Assembly: GCA_947073895.1 (NCBI GenBank)
Contig: CAMTNN010000020.1
Coordinates: 1-14,116, forward strand
DNA length: 14,116 nt
Direction of reading: 5' to 3'
DNA from: an uncultured cyanobacterium
GTDB lineage: Bacteria > Cyanobacteriota > Vampirovibrionia > Gastranaerophilales > Gastranaerophilaceae
Below are positions 1-5,972 of the stretch, in pieces; position 1 is the stretch's first letter; each line of letters starts with the position of its first letter. The position numbers and the translations under genes are program-made. The notes beneath the pieces were generated by a model that saw nothing but the letters and a program-made list of their open reading frames with translations, was not told the origin of the DNA and made no database searches.

Positions 1-14
1 TGTTGTTTCCATAA

Positions 15-377
15 TTATTTAAGGTATTTTTTTATTATCTTAACTACTTCATCTAATTCAAAAGGTTTGGTGATATATTCATCCGCACCTGTTTCTTCGC
101 CTATTAATTTGTCTTCTTCCTGCGAACGTGCTGTAACCATTAATATCGGAATATTCTTATATTTAGCATCGTATTTTAAAAGTCTGCTGATTTTGTAACC
201 GTTAATTTTTGGCATCATAACATCAAGTATGATTAAATCAGGCATAATTTCTTTTGCTAATCTTAATCCGTCTTCGCCGTTAAAGGCTGTATAGCACACA
301 AAACCTGATACTTCGAGTACGAATTTCAGGCTTTCTACGATATCCTGTTCGTCATCTACTATAAGAATCTTTTTCAT
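15..377 (-). CDS. Receiver-only response regulator
   Basis: This is a stand-alone CheY-like receiver of 120 residues with no output domain. The start is taken as the ATG at 375-377 because GGAG lies just upstream; an in-frame ATG at 390-392 lacks a good site. The protein opens with MKKILIVDDE, which gives the acidic Mg-binding pair. The phosphoacceptor Asp is in LIILDVMMP, the conserved Thr in MVTARS and the Lys in ITKPFE. It overlaps the last 26 bases of the upstream histidine kinase, and its Shine-Dalgarno lies inside the kinase reading frame, so the two are probably translationally coupled and form a cognate pair. Without a DNA-binding domain it should act by protein contact or as a phosphorelay step. 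A further ATG at 10-12 on the same strand could begin another gene that leaves the window, but only four codons are visible. Confidence 0.93.
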   Translation of the reverse strand: MKKILIVDDEQDIVESLKFVLEVSGFVCYTAFNGEDGLRLAKEIMPDLIILDVMMPKINGYKISRLLKYDAKYKNIPILMVTARSQEEDKLIGEETGADEYITKPFELDEVVKIIKKYLK

Positions 378-2364
378 GTACATCTCCTTCAATCTCGTAT
401 GAATACATTATATCATATTTTCCGTAAACATTCTCTTTTTGTGCAACGACGGTGTCAATTTTCTTTTTCAAAAACTCGCATGCCGGCTTGTCCCCGTCTA
501 AAATAACCATAGATAACGTGGTCATTTCGCCGTCTTTTTCTATAAGAGAATTAGTTAAATAAGTTTTGTTAAGCAAATTCTCTTCATCCATCAAGTTTTT
601 AATAACATTATTTGTAGATTTAATACTTATGACAGCAGCTGTTCCACCATTTGAACGTGCTTTTTGAATGATTTGTTTTTTAATCATGTTAAAGTTGCTT
701 TTGTCATTTGCAACAGGAATAACAAAGTAGAATCTTGAACCCTTATTAATCTCGCTATCGCACCAAATAGCACCGTTATGTGATTCCATCAACTGTCTTG
801 CTATAGGCAGTCCTAAGCCTGAACCGCCAACTTGGCGTGACAAGGAGTTTTCAATTTGTGCAAACTTATCAAATACGTGGTTTAAGTCTTTGCGTTCGAT
901 TCCGATACCCTGGTCTTCTACGCAGACTTGAAGGTAGTTTCCTTGAAGTTTTTTGATATCTTCTTCAAAACAATGGTCGTACTGGAGCTCGCGAGCGTTT
1001 ATAACTCTTGAAGATATTTCGATTGTACCTGCTGATGGTGTGAATTTGATGGCATTAGATACAAGATTTGTTAAAACCTGTTCCAGTCTGTTTGAGTCTG
1101 CATAAATTTCTACGGATTCTTCAGATGGAGTGTATTTAAGTGTTAATTCTTTCTCTTTTGCAACTTCGGTCAAATTATTTTTAACATATTCTATAACCGG
1201 TTCAATATGAGTAAGCTCGAATTTGAAATCCATTTTTCCGGCTTCGATTTTTGAAATATCAAGCAAGTCGTTAATAATTCCTGATAGTCTTACAGCGTTA
1301 CGTTTTCCCATAGAAACAAATCTTTCTATGTTTTCTGTCATTTCACCTGCTTTACCGCTAAGAATAATATCCATTGCGTTTTTGATTGCAGTAAGCGGAG
1401 TTCTAAGTTCGTGCGAAACGATTGAGATAAACTCTGATTTTAGGCGCTCAAGTTTTTGTAATTTTCTGTTTGTTGTTTTTAATTCCTGTGTAAATGCTGC
1501 ACTCTGGAGCGGAATTGTGACCTGTTGAACAAGAGTTTGGAAACAGGTCGCATCTTCTGTCGTGAATTGTTTTTCACGATAAATTTCGGTGAACCCGTAA
1601 AACTCATCATTGTGCATGATTGGAGCAAACATATTGTCATATCTTAGAACAGAAAAATCATATTCTTTGATATTATGTTTAATATTTTTTTCAATTTTCA
1701 GATTACCTATTTTAATATCAAACGGCGGGTCTGAGAGTAAAGATTTGTAGCTCAGAATTGCTCGTAATTTTAATGCTTCCAATAATCTGTCAGAAATCTT
1801 GTATAAAGAATTAATAATCAAAACAGGCTCGCGTTCTGAACGAAACATTAAAGTACAGGAGAGCTCAAAGCTCAAAGATTTTTCAATCCCCTCTATCATG
1901 ATTTTTAGGAGTTTGTCTTTGTCTAATGTTCCTGCAAGCTGTGAGCTTGTGTTATACAAAACATTTAACTGATACAGGCTTCTTGCCAACTCTTGATTCG
2001 ATTTTGTCATTTTTATTAATGACTGGCGGGTGCGGATACTTGAATCAACTGTAGCAGCTAATAATTTTTTATCTAACGGAGAGCTGATAAATAAGTTAAT
2101 ATTGTGCGTTATATCCTTATTCGGAATAGATTCTCCGACAATTAACAATATAATAACAGGGAATTGTTTGATTTTGCGGCATAGTGCTTTAATTTCAAGC
2201 GAAGTTAATTCGTTATCAATAATAACAATTTCCGGCTCTTCAACTTTAAGAGTATCAAAAATCATCATTTCATCAACAGACAAAATAACCTCATCAGATG
2301 GAAAAGTTTCCCTGACGATTCTCTCTTTTTCGCTATCCTCACTAATCAACAAAAACTTTGTCAT
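352..2364 (-). CDS. Sensor histidine kinase with degenerate receiver and GAF-like domains
   Basis: Autophosphorylating sensor kinase of 670 residues from the ATG at 2362-2364. An upstream in-frame ATG at 2386-2388 would place the promoter -10 inside the gene. Numbering from the chosen start, residues 1-110 resemble a receiver: an Asp is kept in VIIDNE, but the usual Lys-Pro is Ser-Ser-Pro. Residues 130-290 look like a GAF sensor, then a short coiled coil leads to the HisKA H-box SHELRTPL with His318. The ATPase has the N-box NLVSNAIKF, G1 DQGIGI, F-box FDKFAQ and G2 GGSGLGL. About 110 residues after the ATPase are not assigned. There is no signal peptide or membrane helix, so sensing is probably cytoplasmic. 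The partner is most likely the overlapping receiver protein. The stimulus is unknown. Confidence 0.93.
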   Translation of the reverse strand: MTKFLLISEDSEKERIVRETFPSDEVILSVDEMMIFDTLKVEEPEIVIIDNELTSLEIKALCRKIKQFPVIILLIVGESIPNKDITHNINLFISSPLDKKLLAATVDSSIRTRQSLIKMTKSNQELARSLYQLNVLYNTSSQLAGTLDKDKLLKIMIEGIEKSLSFELSCTLMFRSEREPVLIINSLYKISDRLLEALKLRAILSYKSLLSDPPFDIKIGNLKIEKNIKHNIKEYDFSVLRYDNMFAPIMHNDEFYGFTEIYREKQFTTEDATCFQTLVQQVTIPLQSAAFTQELKTTNRKLQKLERLKSEFISIVSHELRTPLTAIKNAMDIILSGKAGEMTENIERFVSMGKRNAVRLSGIINDLLDISKIEAGKMDFKFELTHIEPVIEYVKNNLTEVAKEKELTLKYTPSEESVEIYADSNRLEQVLTNLVSNAIKFTPSAGTIEISSRVINARELQYDHCFEEDIKKLQGNYLQVCVEDQGIGIERKDLNHVFDKFAQIENSLSRQVGGSGLGLPIARQLMESHNGAIWCDSEINKGSRFYFVIPVANDKSNFNMIKKQIIQKARSNGGTAAVISIKSTNNVIKNLMDEENLLNKTYLTNSLIEKDGEMTTLSMVILDGDKPACEFLKKKIDTVVAQKENVYGKYDIMYSYEIEGDVHEKDSYSR

Positions 2365-2370
2365 GTCTAT

Positions 2371-2379
2371 ATTGTAGCA
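2371..2379 (-). promoter_or_regulatory. Extended -10 promoter of the histidine kinase, leaderless
   Basis: On the minus strand TGC is followed directly by TACAAT, an extended -10 element. Only six bases separate it from the kinase ATG, so transcription should begin at or next to that ATG. No Shine-Dalgarno is present. The place expected for a -35 falls inside the HU terminator hairpin and has no consensus match. Confidence 0.6.
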
Positions 2380-2390
2380 CGAAAACAAAA

Positions 2391-2421
2391 AGAGGCATAG
2401 CCTAAGCTAAACCTCTTTTTT
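2391..2421 (-). terminator. Intrinsic terminator after HU
   Basis: An inverted repeat (2391-2401 with 2406-2416, 4-base loop, one wobble and one mismatch) is followed on the minus strand by a T-rich run at 2390 downward, which fits termination of HU transcripts. A T run also follows it on the plus strand (2416-2421), so it may work both ways, although no plus-strand gene ends here. Confidence 0.75.
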
Positions 2422-2440
2422 CTATATTCAAAGCAATTAA

Positions 2441-2719
2441 CTATTTGCCGTTAACAACTTCTTTGAATTTTTTACCAGCAGAGAATACAGGAACTGTTTT
2501 AGCAGGAATTTTGATTTCCTTACCAGTTTGTGGGTTTCTGCCGTTTCTAGCAGCTCTCTTACGAGGTTCGAAAGTACCAAAACCAACTAAAGTAACTTTT
2601 TTACCTTTAGAAACTGTTTTTTGAACTGTTTCGATTAAAGCTGATAATACTTCGTTAGCTTCTTTTTGAGTAACTTTTGCTTTTTTAGAAATTTCTGCTA
2701 CTAATTCTTCTTTGTTCAT
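2441..2719 (-). CDS. hup: DNA-binding protein HU
   Basis: Histone-like nucleoid protein of 92 residues, the normal length for the family. It starts MNKEELVAEISKKAK and contains the GFGTFEPRKRAARNGRNP signature, in which the Arg- and Pro-bearing beta arm grips the DNA minor groove. HU works as a dimer that bends and compacts DNA and supports replication and repair. The start is fixed by GAAAGGAG at 2727-2734, seven bases before the ATG. It is a single-gene unit with its own promoter and a terminator, unlinked to the flagellar genes upstream or the kinase downstream. Identification is secure. Whether the genome has other HU/IHF copies cannot be seen here. Confidence 0.97.
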   Translation of the reverse strand: MNKEELVAEISKKAKVTQKEANEVLSALIETVQKTVSKGKKVTLVGFGTFEPRKRAARNGRNPQTGKEIKIPAKTVPVFSAGKKFKEVVNGK

Positions 2720-2751
2720 TACAAAACTCCTTTCTTATTTCTACAAAAACC

Positions 2752-2779
2752 ATTATACAAATAAAAATTAATAATGCAA
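2752..2779 (-). promoter_or_regulatory. HU promoter
   Basis: On the minus strand a -35 TTGCAT (2774-2779) and a consensus -10 TATAAT (2752-2757) are separated by 16 bases. Predicted transcripts start near 2745, giving a leader of about 25 bases that carries the Shine-Dalgarno. Confidence 0.7.
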
Positions 2780-2846
2780 GTACTTCTTTCGGTGGAAATC
2801 GCTTCGGGTTCTTGGTTCTAGCCGTTTGGGTATTTCAAAACCAATT

Positions 2847-2870
2847 AGCCGCCCAGATATTTGGGTGGCT
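2847..2870 (-). terminator. Possible terminator of the flagellar operon
   Basis: A 9-bp stem (2847-2855 with 2862-2870, 6-base loop) lies downstream of the fliT-like gene. On the minus strand it has one A/C mismatch and is followed by AATTGGTTTTG, which is only moderately T-rich. It pairs better as plus-strand RNA (G.U in place of the mismatch), but no T run follows there, so termination is a guess from position. Confidence 0.4.
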
Positions 2871-2896
2871 GAAAATGCTTATTTGAAAGGGGTTTG

Positions 2897-3271
2897 CTAT
2901 TCTTCTATATTTATAATGTTACCGCTCTTGTTTTCGTCAAAATCATACGCTTGTTGTATTTTTTCGTTTTGCTGTGTGCGCTGTAACTCCTTTTGAATTT
3001 CCAATTTGCCCTTTTCAAGCATTTTAATATTTTCAAGCTCTATAGTCCTTAATTCATCAAGCAAAGCATTTAATTCTTTTTCCTGTACAGGAGTTAACTC
3101 AAGGTAGTTTCTCATGCATTTACAATTTAAAAACACTTCTTCTCTTTTGTTAAGCATAGAAATGGCTTCATCAAAATCTTCTGATTCAATCAGCTTGCGA
3201 ATATCCATAGAGCCTGTTTTAAGCTGATTGTACTGCATCATTAGCTGTTCGAATTGTTGTTCACTCTGCAT
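2897..3271 (-). CDS. fliT: FliT-like flagellar export chaperone
   Basis: Small, mostly helical protein of 124 residues placed right after fliS, the usual location of FliT, which chaperones the filament cap protein FliD and feeds it to the export apparatus. In the sequence I see a first helix (1-20), a segment with the FliT-like pattern of short acidic helix then a KREEV motif (29-47), a long amphipathic helix (62-108) and a Tyr near the end of that helix (YDFDE), all common in FliT/FlgN-type chaperones. Primary sequence is poorly conserved in this family, so the name rests on shape and neighbourhood. It overlaps fliS by 11 bases, with AAGAAGG before its ATG, which implies coupled translation. 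It could instead be another small flagellar chaperone. Confidence 0.65.
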   Translation of the reverse strand: MQSEQQFEQLMMQYNQLKTGSMDIRKLIESEDFDEAISMLNKREEVFLNCKCMRNYLELTPVQEKELNALLDELRTIELENIKMLEKGKLEIQKELQRTQQNEKIQQAYDFDENKSGNIINIEE

Positions 3272-3734
3272 CTTGGCCGCCTTCTTGAGTTGGGTTTTCT
3301 GCTTGTGCTTCTACCTGTTCTTTCATAACTTGTTCAACGGTAACAACTCCGCTCTGAATCTCAATCGCTTTTTGAAATCCCCAGCGAATATTTGTTAAGT
3401 CTTCTATTACTTCTTCTACCAGACTTGCATTTCTTGAAACATTAGCTTTAATAAGTTTCATAGCCATTTTATTGTAAAGTCTGAAAAGTTGTTTGGAAAC
3501 ATCATTTCCGTTTTCCAAGTCAATAGTTCGCATAAGTTCACGAATAATTTTTCTTGCGCCTTCCAGATTAGTGGAACGTTCTTGTAATTTTTTTTCTTCG
3601 TTTGCTGTTTTTGCTTTTTGAAGAAATTGAACGGCACCATCAAGCAACATAAGCATTAATTTTTCCGGTGTTGCGGTAGTTATGTTGTTTGTTTGATATT
3701 GTTTTATGTATTTGTTGTATGGATTAACTCCCAT
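3261..3734 (-). CDS. fliS: Flagellin export chaperone FliS
   Basis: FliS binds the C-terminal helices of flagellin in the cytoplasm, prevents early polymerisation and delivers it to the export gate. This 157-residue protein has the family N-terminus NPYNKY, followed by TTATPEKLMLMLLDGAVQFL, the most conserved FliS segment, and then a helical bundle to about residue 120. The C-terminal tail (125-157, Gln- and Glu-rich) is longer than in typical FliS of about 125-135 residues. The ATG follows the stop of the flaG-like gene with no gap, and the AAGAAGG ribosome site lies in the end of that gene. No flagellin or fliD gene is in the window, but a FliS implies that the genome encodes flagella. Confidence 0.92.
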   Translation of the reverse strand: MGVNPYNKYIKQYQTNNITTATPEKLMLMLLDGAVQFLQKAKTANEEKKLQERSTNLEGARKIIRELMRTIDLENGNDVSKQLFRLYNKMAMKLIKANVSRNASLVEEVIEDLTNIRWGFQKAIEIQSGVVTVEQVMKEQVEAQAENPTQEGGQDAE

Positions 3735-4190
3735 TTATACCTTCTTATTTACAAATATTCCTGATGCCATATTTAATTTTTTTACTAACTCACCAAGCTC
3801 GTTTCCTGAAATAGTTTCTACTAACCTGTCGGTTGCACTGTCATATAATTCTATTATATCATCTTTTGTATTGAGTTTAACATAAAAATCTTTATTCGGG
3901 TTTTCTAAGTCTTCAATGTCAAATTCTTCTTCTTGGAAAAACTTGTCTTCTGACTCGACATAGCCGTCTTCAAACTCTTCTTCTTCTTCCGGTTCTCGCT
4001 GTTGTTGTTTTTCGTTTTCTTCTTCTTCGTCTTTTTCACGAACACGTCTGTTGGTACTAAGAGTTTGAACCTGTTTCATATCATTTGTAGGATCTGTTTG
4101 TATGATTTGTTCGGTACGGCTTGCAAAATCGGCGGAAGTCGATTCCTTCACCATGCCTGTATTTGCCATAGATAACCCATCCATGCCCAT
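3735..4190 (-). CDS. flaG: FlaG-like protein with a long acidic linker
   Basis: First gene of the flagellar operon, 151 residues. The last 50 residues (101-150) follow the FlaG pattern: a beta strand FYVKLN, a second strand IIELYDSATDRLVETI, then a helix ELGELVKKLN and a short hydrophobic end. FlaG proteins influence filament length in several bacteria. The N-terminal half differs from ordinary FlaG: residues 50-98 form a very acidic low-complexity segment rich in Glu and Gln, encoded by CTT/TTC triplet-rich DNA. The start is supported by AAAGGA seven bases upstream of the ATG; Met3 and Met8 are less likely. Its position before fliS matches the common flaG-fliD-fliS-fliT order, with fliD missing here. 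Assignment to FlaG is moderate. Confidence 0.65.
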   Translation of the reverse strand: MGMDGLSMANTGMVKESTSADFASRTEQIIQTDPTNDMKQVQTLSTNRRVREKDEEEENEKQQQREPEEEEEFEDGYVESEDKFFQEEEFDIEDLENPNKDFYVKLNTKDDIIELYDSATDRLVETISGNELGELVKKLNMASGIFVNKKV

Positions 4191-4210
4191 AAAAAAATCC
4201 TTTACAAATC

Positions 4211-4263
4211 TTTACCTTCTAATATAATATGCTATAATAGCATTAAAGAACATCATATAACAA
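4211..4263. promoter_or_regulatory. Symmetric divergent promoter between flaG operon and 4302 gene
   Basis: A perfect 13-base inverted repeat, TGCTATAATAGCA (4230-4242), supplies an extended -10 on both strands. On plus it is TGC-TATAAT (-10 at 4233-4238) with TTTACC at 4211-4216, spacer 16. On minus it is TGC-TATTAT (-10 at 4234-4239) with TTGTTA at 4258-4263, spacer 18. Predicted starts are near 4245 (plus) and 4227 (minus), giving leaders of about 57 and 37 bases, both with a Shine-Dalgarno. Confidence 0.7.
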
Positions 4264-4301
4264 GTGGAAACTTTGAGGCTGTTGAAAGAAAGAGGTATTT
4301 T

Positions 4302-5051
4302 ATGAGCAAAAGCTTATTTGTTGGTTTTATGGAACGTGTTACTGCATTTCCTCTATGGATTAAACAAACAATATTTTTAAACCTCTCAAAAGACCTCGCA
4401 AATTATTTAAGTAATGACTTTTTGGATGTTGAAGAAGGTGAATTATTCCATATTTATAAACCTGAATTATCCGATTTGGGTCAAAACGAACTTTTAACCA
4501 AAGAATCAGCTTTTGATGAAAGTATTTATTCATTTTTAAACTGTTGTGCTAAGGGTATGTCGTTGATTGAAATTTCTATTGAAAATAATTTTACAATGCA
4601 GGAAGTTTCAAAAGCGTTTACTTTCTGTAAAAAATCTCAGTTCTTCTCAAGCAATGTTCCGAATCTTGTTTCTGCGATTGCAGGTTTTATTGCAGGGAAC
4701 TACAGAACAGGTGAATATTTTATCCGTGCAGGTAAAATGACTATTGAACAGCTTGATGAAGTACTTAATAAACAGCAGGAAATGAATGATGCGGGTAAGC
4801 ACGTGTTTATCGCAGAACTTATGGTTCAAATGGGGTTTGTCAGAGACCTTGATGTTAAGAGTATTATTTTTATGAAGGAAGAATCAGGAAAAAGATTCTC
4901 GCTTAATCCGGAAGAAGTTCCAAACATTGCTCTTGAACAGGAAAATTATGATATAAGAGTTGAAAACACACGTCTTAAGGAAGAAAACGAAATCCTTAAA
5001 GAAAAAATGGATGCTCTTTTAACATTTATAAAAGAGCATAAAGAAGTTTAG
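4302..5051 (+). CDS. MshEN-like domain protein with C-terminal coiled coil
   Basis: I do not recognise this 249-residue protein as a named family. Residues 135-195 (GEYFIRAGKMTIEQLDEVL, then ELMVQMGFVRDLDVKSI) follow the pattern of the small MshEN/GspE N-terminal domain, with an aGkmt-eqLdevL half and an elmv-mGfv half. In other proteins that domain contacts partners or binds cyclic di-GMP. Residues 208-247 form a heptad-rich coiled coil ending in EENEILKEKMDALL. Residues 70-115 look helical and could be a winged-helix-like segment. There is no ATPase, signal peptide or membrane segment. The start is supported by AAGAGG (4290-4295). It is divergent from the flagellar operon and lies 2 bases upstream of the asparaginase gene. 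A regulatory or scaffold role is inference. Confidence 0.85.
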   Translation: MSKSLFVGFMERVTAFPLWIKQTIFLNLSKDLANYLSNDFLDVEEGELFHIYKPELSDLGQNELLTKESAFDESIYSFLNCCAKGMSLIEISIENNFTMQEVSKAFTFCKKSQFFSSNVPNLVSAIAGFIAGNYRTGEYFIRAGKMTIEQLDEVLNKQQEMNDAGKHVFIAELMVQMGFVRDLDVKSIIFMKEESGKRFSLNPEEVPNIALEQENYDIRVENTRLKEENEILKEKMDALLTFIKEHKEV

Positions 5052-5053
5052 TT

Positions 5054-5932
5054 ATGCGCGTAGAGTATTTTAGAGACGGGCTTGTTGAAGAGTTTCATGA
5101 AGGCGTTTGTGTTGGATTGAATGATTTAGATAAAGAGCCTTACTTTTTACGCTCTTGTGCTAAGCCTTTACAAGCTTCATTGATTATTGATTCAGACATT
5201 GATTTTACTGATGAAGAACTTGCTTTCTGTTCCGGCTCACATGCCGGCGAAGAGTGTCATATAAAAATTGCACGTGGAATTTTAGATAAACTTGGATTAG
5301 ATGAAAGTTATTTAAAATGTGGAGTACATGAACCGCTTGCGCGGAGTATGCAGGATAAAATGCTTTTGTCCGCTGAAAAAGCGGGTGCAATTCATAATAA
5401 TTGTTCAGGAAAACACTTAGGCTTTTTGGCGGTTTGCATGGCTAACGGATGGGATTTGAAAAATTATTATCAACCAGAACATCCTTTGCAAATTGCAGTT
5501 AAGAAAAGAATTTACGAGTTGTGTGAGGTGAAAGAAAATTATCCTGATACAACAGACGGATGCGGTGTTCCGATTGTCTCAATGCCTTTACATAACCTTG
5601 TAATCGGGTTTAAAAACTTGAATGAAAAATATCCGCAAATTGTTAATGCAATTCTTGAAAACCCTTACATTTACGGCGGTGAAAATCGACTTGATACAGA
5701 AATTATTCAAAAAACCGGCATGCTTGCTAAAGTCGGAGCAGGCGGGCTTTGTGTTGTCTATAATACCAAACTCAACGATGGATTTGCAGTAAAAATGTTT
5801 GACGCATCAATGCCCGCAAGAAGATTTGCTGTGTTTGATAAAATTAATCAACTAGGTTGGGCAGATGTGAAAATTGATAATAAAATAAGGACTCTAAGCG
5901 GAAAAGTTGTCGGCGAAGTTAGAGTTGTATAA
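5054..5932 (+). CDS. L-asparaginase II family protein (zinc type)
   Basis: This 292-residue enzyme belongs to the asparaginase II family typified by the Rhizobium etli enzyme, unrelated in fold to the classic bacterial AnsA/AnsB threonine amidohydrolases. It should hydrolyse asparagine to aspartate and ammonia. Visible family motifs are RSCAKPLQA (31-41, with the Ser-x-x-Lys pair Ser34/Lys37), FCSGSHAGE (58-66), NCSGKH (116-121, zinc ligand Cys117 and nearby Lys120), DGCGVP (168-173, second zinc Cys170) and MLAKVGAGG (223-231, Lys226). It appears full length though somewhat short for the family. The ATG follows the previous stop by 2 bases with only a weak AAGAAG site, so it is likely read from the 4302 gene's mRNA. 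There is no signal peptide, so it is cytoplasmic. Confidence 0.88.
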   Translation: MRVEYFRDGLVEEFHEGVCVGLNDLDKEPYFLRSCAKPLQASLIIDSDIDFTDEELAFCSGSHAGEECHIKIARGILDKLGLDESYLKCGVHEPLARSMQDKMLLSAEKAGAIHNNCSGKHLGFLAVCMANGWDLKNYYQPEHPLQIAVKKRIYELCEVKENYPDTTDGCGVPIVSMPLHNLVIGFKNLNEKYPQIVNAILENPYIYGGENRLDTEIIQKTGMLAKVGAGGLCVVYNTKLNDGFAVKMFDASMPARRFAVFDKINQLGWADVKIDNKIRTLSGKVVGEVRVV

Positions 5933-5939
5933 ATTTTTA

Positions 5940-5948
5940 TGTTATAAT
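5940..5948 (+). promoter_or_regulatory. Extended -10 promoter of the phosphohexomutase gene
   Basis: TGT followed by TATAAT (5943-5948) lies in the 40-base gap after the asparaginase gene. No convincing -35 is seen. The predicted start is near 5955, followed by AAGGAG at 5961-5966, six bases before the ATG. Confidence 0.55.
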
Positions 5949-5972
5949 TGACCCTTAGATAAGGAGAAAAGT

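Noticed and set aside
1223..1528. Plus-strand ORF of about 100 codons inside the histidine kinase
   Set aside because: It lies wholly inside conserved kinase motifs on the other strand, has no ribosome site and no recognisable protein character.
2030..2377. Plus-strand ORF inside the kinase N-terminus
   Set aside because: Antisense to the receiver-like domain, without ribosome site; a codon-bias shadow.
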